A stretch of 64,000 bases of DNA from Ursus arctos (taxonomy: Eukaryota; Chordata; Mammalia; Carnivora; Ursidae), in NCBI RefSeq assembly GCF_023065955.2, contig NC_079873.1, positions 101,594,128 through 101,658,127 of the forward strand, given 5' to 3'. Each line of letters opens with the position of its first letter. Position 1 is the first letter of the stretch. Below the pieces are notes generated by a model that worked only from the letters and a program-made list of their open reading frames with translations, had not been told where the DNA came from and did not search any database. Below are positions 1 through 10,210 of the stretch, piece by piece. A program made the translations under genes and the position numbers.

Positions 1-367
1 CTAGCATAGGACAGGATACAGAGGGAACAGAAGCCTAGAAATCAAGAGACTGGAAGAAGTGGCCAAAAGAGTTCTTCCTTGTTTTTAAGTACTAATCCTG
101 ATTTATGCCAAAAGAGAGAATAGGCTGCTTTAATATGACTTTGCACGTGTTTCCTGTGCTTACAGGATATTGTACCCTCCCCTTGAGCTTCTTGCCTGAG
201 TTGGTGAGATGTTCTTGTAAACAAGATACTGCCTAAAAAGGAGCTCAGGACTCCAGCTAGGTTTTGTAGTTAACATGATCCCTGTACCCAGAATTGATAA
301 CTGCCTATCCAAATGAGGCCCCTTTGGATTCCAGGCCTTATGTAGAACAGGTACAAGATAGTTTAAG
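1..367. other. Non-coding, nothing recognised
   Basis: No repeat family, splice-bounded exon or RNA gene is recognisable. The only open frame is about 60 codons, as expected by chance. Confidence 0.5.
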
Positions 368-583
368 CAGTGGTTTTTTTAAACTATGGGTCAGAACTAG
401 CATTTTTTTAATGGAATGGAATGGAAAATAATAGAATATATTCTATGGAAAATCTAAGAATGTATCACATAAAGTTAAGCTTTGTTGGGTAAAACTTTTG
501 TTTCAGTTAGATGTATGTACATTAGATCACAATTGAAAAACATGTCCCACTGTGGGTCACAGTTGAAAGTTTGAGAAACACTG
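368..583. mobile_element. hAT-Charlie-like non-autonomous DNA transposon fossil
   Basis: The left end reads CAGTGG followed by a T-run and AAAC. The right end reads GTTTGAGAAACACTG. Together they resemble the CAGTGGTTCTCAAAC terminal inverted repeats typical of mammalian hAT-Charlie MITEs. The middle has the matching halves GGGTCAGAACTAG and CTGTGGGTCACAG that such short elements often carry. An 8-bp target duplication is not clearly preserved. No transposase is encoded. The exact family cannot be named by eye. Confidence 0.6.
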
Positions 584-1320
584 GTTAGAGTTTAACCATG
601 AAGTATGTTGGCACCAAAATTGATATCTCAGCCATTTCCCTCTGAAGACCTTCCTGAACCAAATAAAATCAAAATCTTAAATTAGAAAGGTCCCTCTCAA
701 AAGAAAGAAAACAGCACTTGGATCCAAAAACATCAGTGGATATATACTGGCAAAGACATGTTACTCCTCACATGTTTTTGTATTTCTTTGTTACTACAGT
801 AAACATTTGCCTACCTGACCTAATAGAAATTTCTTGTTTCAGAAGTACTTTGAGCTCTAGCTCTCACTTTTCCCATATAGAAAATGGAAAGAACAGTAGC
901 ATCTAGCTCAAAGAATTGTGAGAAATATATGAGACAATGAGATGATGATGATGATGACGATGACAGTTAACATTTATTGAGTTTCTGCTGAGAATTCAGC
1001 ACTAGAGACACATGGAAAATAAAGTAACCATAGTTACAGATGCATAATAAGCAGTCACTAAACATTAGGCCCTTCATCTTGCCCTTCCTCTAAGGTCCTT
1101 TCCAAACACAATAGTCTATGACATCAGGAGAACAAATCAATGGGGAATGCAAACCTATCACTCATGTTAGGCACGCAATTCCTTGGTGGAGTTGAAAGCT
1201 GTTACAGTGAACAATGAGACATCAGTGACAGAAAACAATCTTGTGGAGAGTGGGAGGAATGTAGGAGAAACCACAGTAAGAGAAATTTAATTGTGGTAGT
1301 AGTAGCTATATGATGAACTT
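584..1320. other. Non-coding; short (GAT)n tract near 940-962
   Basis: Only a GAT/GAC microsatellite-like run at 940-962 stands out. The following TTAACATTTATTGAGTTTCTGC is reminiscent of a MIR or L2 fragment but is too short to assign. Confidence 0.4.
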
Positions 1321-1324
1321 ATTA

Positions 1325-1925
1325 AGTCCTGCCCACCCAGAGCAGCAACGTGACCATATCCCTATCCTGCTTATAAAATTTCAACAGTTCCCCACTGCCT
1401 CTGAAAGAAAATTCAAGGACCTTAACATAGTCCACAAAGCCCTTGTTGTTATGCCTCCTACTTGCTTCTCCAGCTTCATCTGACCACTCTCATTCAGGTA
1501 CCCTATAGTTTAGATACAACATGCCATGGCCATTTCATCAATGGACATGAGTGTTCACTTTCCATGACTTTATGTTGGTATCTTTATCAGAAATGCCTTT
1601 CTCAGCTCTGTCCAGTGAACTCAAAATATTTCTTCAAGACCCAGTGGTAAGAACATGTTCTCCAAAGAGCTTTTTTACTGGTATCATGACACTTCCAGGA
1701 GAGCCTACACATTTACAATCTGTGTTCCTATAGCACTTTGGCCACACCTCTATGAAAGCTATTATCTAGTACTATAATTTTTTAATTCCATGTCAGTTTT
1801 TCCCACTAGAGTAAGGTTTATTAGAACAGGGATAATATCTGGCTTAAACATCATCACTTCCTCAATAAGGTATCTGGCTTGGAGTAGGTGTTTAATGAAT
1901 GTTTTATGAATAGGCATGGGGAATT
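1325..1925 (+). mobile_element. L2 (CR1-clade LINE) 3' region, decayed
   Basis: The order of phrases is that of the L2 3' end: CCCCACTGCCT, AAATTCAAGGACC, ATAGTCCACAAAGCCC, a CTTCAAGACCCAG-like run, TTCCTATAGCACTTTG, then GGTGTTTAATGAATG near 1890. All are diverged by many substitutions. L2 died out before the placental radiation, so this is an old neutral copy. Short open frames inside it are remnants or chance. Confidence 0.65.
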
Positions 1926-1974
1926 GTGGCAATAAATAAAAGGAACCTATTATTGCTTGTTTATTTTATGTCTC

Positions 1975-2095
1975 CTCCACTGCAAATTTCATAAGAGCAG
2001 GCATCATGTTTGTCTTATTTATCACTATATCCCCAGCACCTAGCACAGTGCCTGGAACATAGGTGCTCTGAATGACTTCATGAATGAATAACCTA
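1975..2095 (+). mobile_element. Second L2 3'-end fragment
   Basis: It contains CCCCAGCACCTAGCACAGTG, CCTGGAACATAGGTGCT and a final GAATGAATAA, which is the terminal stretch of L2. It repeats the 3' part of the copy ending near 1925, so it is either a separate insertion or a local rearrangement. Confidence 0.65.
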
Positions 2096-2100
2096 AACAA

Positions 2101-2330
2101 GGTTTCTCAGCCCCAGCACTATTGCAATTTGGGGCTGGATAATTCTTTGTTATGGGGTATCTGTCCTGTGCATTACAGAATGTTTAGTAGCATTCCTTGT
2201 CTCTACCAGTAGATATCAGTAACGCAACCTCCAACCCCAAACTCCCAGTTGTGACAACCACAAATATCTCCAGACATAAGCAAATGCCCCCTAAGGAGCA
2301 AAGCTTCCTCTGCCTGAGAACAACTGAACT
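2101..2330 (-). mobile_element. MER20 (hAT-Charlie MITE)
   Basis: Read on the minus strand, the phrases match MER20: a TTTGCTCCTTAGGGGGCATT run near the left, TGTCTGGAGATATTTGTGG, GGTTGTCACAACTGGG, AGTAGCATTC-type middle sequence, ATGCACAGGACAG, and CAAAGAATTATCCAGCC. The ends carry the usual GGTTTCTCAGCC and TGAGAACAACTG imperfect terminal repeats. MER20 copies are known in other eutherians to be used as regulatory elements in some tissues. Nothing here shows that this copy is. Confidence 0.75.
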
Positions 2331-2469
2331 GGAGAGAGAGCTGTTAGAAGAGGGCAAATATAAATTCTACCTGCTTCTCGGAGAGTGGACCTTTTAAACA
2401 TTTAAATTAGAAAATCTCTCCCCTCTCTTACAACTACATACCAGCAGCACACAGAAGACCAAGGGAGGT

Positions 2470-2513
2470 AAAAAAACAAAATAAAACAAAACAAAACAAA
2501 AAACAAAACAACA
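2470..2513. repeat. A-rich (AAAAC)n simple repeat
   Basis: Imperfect AAAAC/AAAAT units over about 44 bp. Confidence 0.85.
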
Positions 2514-5500
2514 GCCTGAAGTCATACAGTTATCTCAGGAGCTAGGCATACCTATTTCCATTCTTTCCTCCCTCTTTTCAGCCAGCTGTAACTCTCCTAG
2601 ACCAGCACAGTATCTTTTCAGTTTACCTTCTACCTCACTCCACATTGTACTTTCCTGGCTATAAAGACAATTTTGTGCCGGCTGTGAATATTAGTCTTGA
2701 TTGTCTAAGTAGCTGCCTACTCTGCATTCAGTTTTCCACAGGACATTTGATTAGCATTGTGTTTGGTGAGCACCCACTACATTCATTAAGATGTGACTTG
2801 TTAGAGGTAGCGCTATTCTTTAGGTGGAAGAACAATGAATTATCACAAGGATTTCCTCACTTTGTTTTACTAAGCCCCTGATTCATGTGGCTTTAATTCA
2901 GGCATTTCTGTGTTTCTCATTCCTGAGCTTCGCATACTTGAAATTTAAACCTTCAAAAGATACTCAAGAAATAAAAGTCATTAAAGGAACCACTTTTGCT
3001 CATGATCTTCACTTTATATTCAATGCCCTCCCCTTTCAAATCTGATATTTGGTGAGTGAATGAATAAATGAATGAATTATGGCCAAAAACTCATGTGACC
3101 AAAGATCAATCAAGATAGAAGAAAAGCCTTAATGATTTCAAGGCAAAAGGAAAAAATACCCACAGAGAGATATGATTCACTCAAAATTATAGCCAGTGAG
3201 TGGTAGAGCTAGAACTAGAACCCAGATACCCTAATGCCTGCAAATACATTTTCTGCTGAATCAGCTTCATGGTATAGACAGAAAAAGGAATAGAGGTACC
3301 CCTGCAGGAAATCAGTGAAACTTACCTGCTAAGATCAGGCTTATCCTTGTTATAAGCTGAACAGGCAGGATTTTGATGCCTCACACAGTCTTTTGTACAT
3401 GGCAGGTGCTTGATAATTGTTTGTAGAATAAGTAGTTGACTGACGTAAGATGTAGTTGTGGTATTGGGGGTTTTGCTAAAAACTCCATGTTGCAGTCCTT
3501 GCTTTTTCCATACCTGTAATTCAGCCTGTCTACTTCCTGAAGGCAATCCAGTCTAAAGTAATATCACATTAGGAGTGACCACCTTATCAGGAAGTAGGAT
3601 CTGAAATTAATCTGACAACCAGAAGCCTGAAATCTGGGGTGCTTAGAGTGAGCTACAGCCATATCTTGACAATTTGGGCACAATTTATAAAACTAGTCCC
3701 ATTCCTTGTTTTATGTTTAAGTGGCATTTCTCCTTTAGGACTCCTATCTGAACCTCAGGCCACTTGGCTGGCGCCGATTGACTTCTACCTCTTCCCAGCA
3801 CCCTCCCATGAAGGATAGACCCTCATCTTTCATAACTCCAATGACTGGCCTGGGTAGTATTCTGACATAGATTGATGTCTGAAATATGACTCCATCTTTG
3901 AGATTCCTGCTGTTCTTCTTCACCCATCAGATTTGCCTCATCCTCCATTTAGATATTGATGCTACTCCCTAGAGGAGTCTTGACATACTGCTAGTTTCCT
4001 TTCCTCCCCCCAACTGACCATGCAAATAAAATGTCAACATGCTTACAGAGAGGTCTACTCATTTAAGTTACAATACCTTGGTTCTAGAATAGTGCATCAA
4101 ATTTAAACAAGATCCAAATCTTTGGGTAAATCATTGGATTTTTAGAAAAGCTTTGACATGAACATATTAAAAGGGAAAAGAGCTGTACATTAAATTAATA
4201 TTTCCCAAAGGCTAAAATAGATGAGCATCCCCAAAGCCTAGGCCTCAAGGCAGAGAACCTCCAGAGACATGGAAGTTCTGGTACATAAGAAAGAAGTGAC
4301 AGAGACTAAACATGAGAAGCTGTGTAGGAAGGCAGAGTTAGAGAGGCTTCCATCATGGGAAGCCACAGGCAACTACTAAGATAAAATTTAGAAGATGATT
4401 GAGTTAGGGGCACAAGGAGATCAAATTTTTTGAATGGTCTAGGGACATATATTTTACCTCCTCTATCTATCTGGAGGTTAACCCTATCCCTAGTAAAGAG
4501 TTTACACTTGATCATGATTAGGTTACAGAGCATGAATCTGACGTAGGATTTGTCTGTGGTTCTACATGGGGATCTATGTCTATGGCCTGTCTCTGTGCCT
4601 TTCTCTCCCTTTTTACCAGCATGTTTTCTATACTCCTTCAGCTCTCCACCAGTACTCACAATACGATGCGAGTTCAATATGATGTCTTTAAAAATCCCAA
4701 AGGCATTTACTCTACTTTAGTGTAGCCATTGCATTATTGGGGGCCATTCTATCCATTTTCTAGTATATATGCTTTTAAAGGAAGTAAAGCCCACAACAAA
4801 AGCATATTAATAACTAACACACAGAGGGCCCATACTAATTCAGTGAGTAAGCAAATTTATTACATCGCTCTTGATAAATAACCTCATTAAGTTTTCATAA
4901 AGGATCTGCATTAACAAAGTCACTACGTTCTCTGAAGGGGAAATGGTGGTCATGATAGCACAGGCTGGGATAATGTACCCGCTTAATAAAACATACTGTG
5001 CTAAGTCCCATTTTTAAGACAGAGGGGAGTAATGAGGTAGGTGACCTGTTCTGAAAAAAAACACAGAGCCAGAGATCAAGCAGGCAGCCATTAGACCATT
5101 TCCCCATGGCTGACGTTCAGTTCTGTTCATACCATGTCTGGAGGTATTTGCCCTCTGGTTGCCTCACCCCCTAAAACATTGTCTTGAAGCTGATAGACCA
5201 GGACTAAATCATATGTGGATAAAGATTTAGGCTTTGTTAATCCTCTACTCTAACTCCAGACACTCAGTGACTTCACGTTTCAGGTACTTAAAGCTCCACA
5301 CTATGGTGCTCCATTTAGATTTGTTCAGTACTCTAATGTCTACAGTCTAGACTTTTCCCTTATACCCATCAAAACATTTCTGTCTTGTGTCATATTATCT
5401 TTAGCCCAGCTTTCTGCTAGGGTTCTACTTATAAGGCTGTTGTTATCATTTTTTTTCAGGTGGCAGAGTACCTGAAAGTCACAGTTCTCTTTATGAAACA

Positions 5501-6130
5501 CTATGGAATGCTGATGTGTTAAACCTAAATGTCAGATTTGGTACAAAATATAATACATAGTTAACCATATAATTACAGCATTTTCTGCATATGCTCCTTG
5601 TATATGGTTGGCCTCAGTTCACAGGATTGTTTCAAGACAGTCCCATAAAGGGGAGAGGATGTACTCTGGAGTAATGACAATTGACCAAAAGAGAAAGGTC
5701 CTCAAAGACAGTATCCCTTACTCTGGTACTCATTCTATTTGTGCTCCAGCTAAGGAATCCTTTCTTTCCTCTGTGTGGGCAGAAGCAGAGAGGCTAACCT
5801 TCTGAATATCCTTTCTCTGGCACATAATGACTTAGGACTCAATCAAGTCATTATTTTGGAAGATAAAAGTCAAAGTAGGTGCTGGCCAATGGATAAAAAG
5901 CCATAAGAATATATAGAGGGTAGCAGGACATACTCTGTGGAGTAGGAGCAGGTTATGGCCAGAGTCAGAGATGCCTTAAAAAATTAGACCCCAAAGTCCA
6001 TGCTGTACAAGGGATCCAAAGTATGTGAGTCATTCCAGTGTCAAAGCCACTGGAGTTAAAAAGACAAAACCCAAGAACTAAAATGAGGGAGACATTGGAG
6101 CAAATGACCATGAGGGAGAGCTGCCTGTTT
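2514..6130. other. Non-coding, mostly unassigned; MIR-like scraps
   Basis: The clearest fossil is a MIR 3'-half at about 3180-3260, with a GAGTGGTAGAGCTAGAAC run and an AACCCAGATA run. A GAATGAATAAATGAATGAAT tract lies near 3058. A 123-codon open frame at 4306-4677 (minus) lacks recognisable domains, a coding signature or splice context, and I treat it as chance. I see no gene in this 3.6 kb. Confidence 0.45.
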
Positions 6131-6132
6131 AC

Positions 6133-6134
<2 letters not shown>

Positions 6135-6162
<28 letters not shown>
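6135..6162. repeat. (TG)n dinucleotide microsatellite
   Basis: An uninterrupted run of about 14 TG units. Overlapping short frames with poly-Cys/Val translations are products of this repeat, not genes. Confidence 0.95.
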
Positions 6163-6163
<1 letters not shown>

Positions 6164-6289
6164 CATTTTATAAAGAGCAAAACAATACAAGTGGAGAGAA
6201 AGTGCTATTCATCCAAAGCACAAGTAATGGCTACAATTTAAAATGTGGAAGACCAATTACTAAATACAAATTTGCATATCTGTATTTCA

Positions 6290-6490
6290 TACTAAGTATG
6301 ATGACTTATAGCTGTATAACCTCAGGAAAGTTATTTAACCACTCAGTTCCCTTATCTGTAAAATGGAGATTGTAGTTATAACTAATTTCTAGGATAGTTG
6401 TGAAGATTAAATAAGACAACACACATAAAGCATCTAGCATAGTCTAGTACATCATAAATACTCAATCTACAAATGGCTATTACTACTATA
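6290..6490 (+). mobile_element. MIR SINE fossil
   Basis: Diagnostic MIR order is visible: AACCTCAGGAAAGTTATTTAA, TCAGTTCCCTTATCTGTAAA, ATGGAGATTGTAGT, TTGTGAAGATTAAATAAGA, then TAGCATAGTCTAGTACATCA and ATAAATACTCAAT. It is an ancient tRNA-derived SINE mobilised by L2, here strongly diverged. Confidence 0.75.
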
Positions 6491-6519
6491 TTTGTAAACA
6501 ATGAATCTAAATAGGTCAA

Positions 6520-6777
6520 TGGAGGACCATAGGGGAAGGAAGGGAAAACTGAAAGGGGAGAAATCAGAGAAGGAGACAAACCATGAGAGACTATGGACTC
6601 CGGGAAACAAACTGAGGGTTTCGGAGGGGGGATGGTGTAGCTAGGTGATGGATATTGAGGAGGGCACATGTTGTGGTAAGCACTGGGTGTCATGCGCAAT
6701 TAATTAATCATTGAACACTACATCAAAAACTAATGATGTACTATACAGTGGCTAACTGAACATAATACAAAAAATAA

Positions 6778-6812
<35 letters not shown>
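6520..6812 (+). mobile_element. 5'-truncated carnivoran L1, 3' UTR only
   Basis: About 290 bp of L1 3' UTR: GAGAGACTATGGACTC, GAAACAAACTGAGGG, GCACTGGGTGTCATGCGC, CATCAAAAACTAATGATGTA, ending in a long (AAAT)n tail at about 6770-6812. Compared with the copy that follows it is clearly older, and its G-rich tract (GGAGGGGGGATGG) has decayed. I did not find a target-site duplication. Confidence 0.85.
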
Positions 6813-6843
6813 GCCAGTGAACTCTCATTATAAGTCTTAGTAC

Positions 6844-7607
6844 AAAAATTATTTGCCCAAATTGTTGGAGAGGATGTGGAGAAAGGGGATCCCTCCTACA
6901 TTGTTGGTGGGAATGCAAGTTGGTACAGCCACTCTGGAAAACAGTGTGGAGGTCCCTTAAAAAGTTAAAAATTGAGTTACCCTATGATCCAGCCATTGCG
7001 CTACTGGGTGTTTACCTCAAAGATACAGACGTAGTAAAGAGAAGGGCCATATGCACCCCAATGTTCATAGCAGCAATGTCCACAATAGCTAAATCGTGGA
7101 AGGAGCCGAGATGCCCTTCAACAGATGATTGGATTAAGAAGTTGTGGTCCATATATACAATGGAATATTACTCAGCTATCAGAAAGAACGAGTTCTCAAC
7201 ATTTGCTACAACATGGACGGCACTGGAGGAGATAATGCTAAGTGAAATAAGTCAAGCAGAGAAAGACAACTCTCATATGATTTCTCTCATCTATGGATCA
7301 TAAGAACTAGGATGATCAGTAGGGGAAGAAAGGGATAAAGAAAGGGGGGGTAATCAGAAGGGGGAATGAAACATGAGAGACTATGGACTATGAGAAACAA
7401 ACTGAGGGCCTCAGAGGGGAGAGGGGTGGGGGAATGGGATAGGCCGGTGATGGGTAGTAAGGAGGGCACGTATTGCATGGTGCACTGGGTGTTATACACA
7501 ACTAATGAATCATCGAGCCTTACATCGGAAACCGGGGATGTACTGTATGGTGACTAACATAATAAAATAAAAAATCATTATAAATTAAAAAAAAATTATT
7601 TGCCCAA
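6844..7607 (+). mobile_element. Young 5'-truncated L1 with 17-bp target-site duplication
   Basis: The insertion (6861-7590) is flanked by the perfect direct repeat AAAAATTATTTGCCCAA at 6844-6860 and 7591-7607. It holds the last 145 or so codons of ORF2, including the cysteine motif CX3CX7HX4C, and an open frame from 6920 to 7303 ending in the usual ORF2 C-terminus (residues SHMISLIYGS). A complete 3' UTR and a short A-rich tail follow. Truncation happened inside ORF2, as is usual for L1. The perfect duplication and an open frame across the whole ORF2 remnant mark it as a recent insertion. No function is expected. Confidence 0.93.
7416..7438 (+). other. G-quadruplex-prone tract in L1 3' UTR
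   Basis: Four G-runs (4, 4, 5 and 3 Gs) separated by loops of 3, 1 and 3 bases. The same position in the copies at 39011-39032 and 59923-59945 keeps the four-run pattern. Confidence 0.7.
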
Positions 7608-8754
7608 CCTAGGACACCACTAATATTATATCAAATGTATCTTTGAGGAGTCAAGTGTACTTTCGTTTACTCATGGACAATTAATGGATTTAAGAAAGGG
7701 ACACAAACATTTTAAAAAATAGTCTCAGGAATAGAAGTTTGGATAAGACCCTAAAATTATCTAAAAATATCTTCCATCTGTGTAAGCATTCACAGGGCCC
7801 TCTGTTCTTTAGCGTAAGACGCTACTTGACCCCATCTCACATACCCCCAAAAAACAACCTGGCTCAAAACTCAGTCTAATTGACTACTACCCAGGAGGTG
7901 GACTTTTAAAAAAGGAGAAAGAAACAAGCTTACTTGATGAAATTCAAGCATTTAGGGTTGGTTTGTTGAATTAAATTTACTCAAATTGTGTACAGAGCCA
8001 CAATTCTAGCAAACTCCAGAGTCTAAAAGAAAGTCCAAATAGGAAAAAGCTGAACTAACTTGGCAATCTCTGAAGTGCCAAAAGTGTTGTTGAGAAGCAG
8101 CAGTACTAAGTGCCTGTTAAAAAATCAGAAATCAGACAGCGAACCATGTGGAGGACAAGGTTAAATACCATCAAAGAGAAGGATTGAAAGAAGGTCAATA
8201 ATTGCCTGGACAGGAAAAGAAGATGAATAGAATTTTTTTTTTCCTGGCCCACACCACCACAGACCTCTGCCAGACAGAAAGGTCTTGATGAAATTTGAAG
8301 TGGCCAGGAAAAATGCAGGTGTACCCTCAGCTTCACAACTTGAACCATGAAATGTAAAAAGAACTGGTAAGGGGTGGGGGATATCGCTCTATGTTCCCCA
8401 AGTCTGAGCATAGCCAATTGAAAATACACGCTCCTACACACAGACATATTTGATGTACCTGAAACTGATATTTAACATGAGATTTTCAATAATCATAAAA
8501 AGGTTTGTTAATATAAAATGGGTTAGATAAATGGCATTTAAACCTTAAAACCACAGTTCACTGAAAATGTTTCAGAATTCATTTGTCAGTTTTCTGTATG
8601 TGTGTGCCTACTCCCTTCCAGATACTATGCTAGGTGTCACAATAACCATAAACATTAAGTTACTGCATCTGCCTTCAATGAATTCACAATACCTTAGGTG
8701 AACTAATAGAACCCATTATTCTGACTAAAAACAAAGGGCTAATGGAGTTATAAT
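7608..8754. other. Non-coding, nothing recognised
   Basis: No recognisable repeat, exon or RNA gene, apart from a possible ancient repeat scrap near 8600-8700. A 113-codon minus-strand frame at 8106-8447 has no recognisable domain. Confidence 0.4.
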
Positions 8755-9003
8755 AACAATAATTAACATGTATTGGGTGCTTAATATAGGTTGGATTTAA
8801 ATGATTCACAGACATTAACTCATTTAATCTTCCCAACAACTCTAGTACATGAATATAACTATCCCCATTTTGCAGGAGAAGAAACTAAAGCACAGAGTAG
8901 TTGAAAAAAGTGTCCCAAGTTCACATGGTAATAGCGGAACTGGGAATTGAACACAGCCTGATCCCAAGGCCCAAGCGTTTCAATTTGATACTCTATTGCC
9001 TCC
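8755..9003 (+). mobile_element. MIR SINE fossil
   Basis: The MIR core and 3' half are readable: TATTGGGTGCTTAATATAGG, AACTCATTTAATCTTCCC, AACAACTCTAGTA, CCCCATTTTGCAGGAGAAG, AAACTAAAGCACAGAG, CACATGGTAATAGCGGAACT, ATTGAACACAG. Diverged but close to full length. Confidence 0.85.
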
Positions 9004-9965
9004 CAGCATGAGAATTTGCTTTGATTCAGAGAAGGCAGAAATTCATTTGCTATAGGAGTTGAGAGAAGGTGATCTATAGACATATAAAAGATTGCTGAGT
9101 AGCATTCAGAGCAGCATCCATGATCAGATGGCTCTCACACCGCCCAAAATCCATTCTGCCATGCTCAAGTTCAGCCTTTCTTTCAAGCCTGCCTTCTTTT
9201 GACTTATTTTGGGCATGGTTCTTCCTTCCCCACCGTAAGCATTCTCATGGGCCATCTCAAATACCTAAACTTTAGATTCTAAAGTAACCTTCCTTCTTTT
9301 CATTTCAAACATTTTACTTCTCTTCTTTTACATTGGAATCCACAATTACCCTTAACAACTATTCAGTATGGCCAAAAGGGTGTCATCAAAGCCAAAAGAA
9401 GGGGAAAAATGGATCCAGATCTTTATAAAATTATACCTAAAATAATTTCAGCATTTTCATAGGAACTAAATCTCTGATCTACCAGGCCAAAGGTTTTAAT
9501 TGTGATACCACTTCACAACATGTTGTTTTTATAAGGCATCTTACAAATAAATATTCAGTCCCATTGCACTAAATTAGGATTGTGATCTTGAACCACTTTC
9601 CATTAATTCTTATTGTCAATCTCAGTTTCTCCATGACCACACATTATCCAATACTTACTATGTTGCCCCTTCTTTGTATAGGAATATTTTATAAATGTCT
9701 GGGTTTTCTGGCAGCCACAAACAGCTACCACCAATGCTATGGGAACAATTTTATAGAAACCACATGGCTAATTAACAGGATGCTCATAAAGCAGGAGAGT
9801 CCTAAAATACTAAAATAGAACATTGGTTACTAAACTAAGAAACATTGGACAGGGGTGAGAGAAAGAAGAGATTTCTTACATGGTGCCTGTTCCTCTCATT
9901 GCATTATCTCAGAGTTTATCACTTCTATTTTGGAAAATTTTTTAAATGTTTAAAAATCTCTGGAT
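9004..9965. other. Non-coding, nothing recognised
   Basis: No repeat family or exon could be assigned in this interval. Confidence 0.4.
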
Positions 9966-10164
9966 GGGGTGCCTGGGTAACTCAGTCAGTTAAGCATCTG
10001 CCTTTGGCTCAGGTCATGATCTCAGGGTCCTGGGATCGAGCCCCACGTCCGGGCTTTGTGCTCATCGGGGAGCTGCTCCTCCTTCTCCCTCTGCCCCTTC
10101 CCCGGATCATGCTTCCTCTTGTGCTCTCTCTTTCTCAGATAAATAAATAAAATCTTTTAAAAAT

Positions 10165-10208
<44 letters not shown>

Positions 10209-10210
10209 AT
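9966..10210 (+). mobile_element. CAN-SINE (tRNA-derived, carnivore)
   Basis: Head GGGGTGCCTGGGTAACTCAG, then the tRNA-like part with the pol III A-box (about 9974-9990) and B-box-like GGGATCGAGCCCC near 10033. A CT-rich stretch at 10070-10130 follows, then AATAAATAAAATCTT and a long (AAAT)n tail to 10210. CAN-SINEs are transcribed by RNA polymerase III and copied by L1 proteins. The 101-codon frame across it is not a gene. Flanking duplications are not clear. Confidence 0.95.

Noticed and set aside
940..962. CRISPR-like or other short regular array
   Set aside because: Only microsatellites are present. No regularly spaced direct repeats with unique spacers exist in this eukaryotic window.
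4306..4677. 123-codon minus-strand open frame
   Set aside because: No recognisable domain, basic low-information sequence, no flanking splice sites or similar paralogue in the window. A frame of this length is expected by chance in 64 kb.
6038..6375. Cys/Val-repeat protein frames
   Set aside because: They are translations of the (TG)n microsatellite.
9966..10040. tRNA gene
   Set aside because: The tRNA-like A and B boxes belong to SINEs. No cloverleaf with a proper anticodon arm and acceptor stem is present in any copy.
9845..10150. 101-codon frame
   Set aside because: Mostly CAN-SINE sequence in translation.
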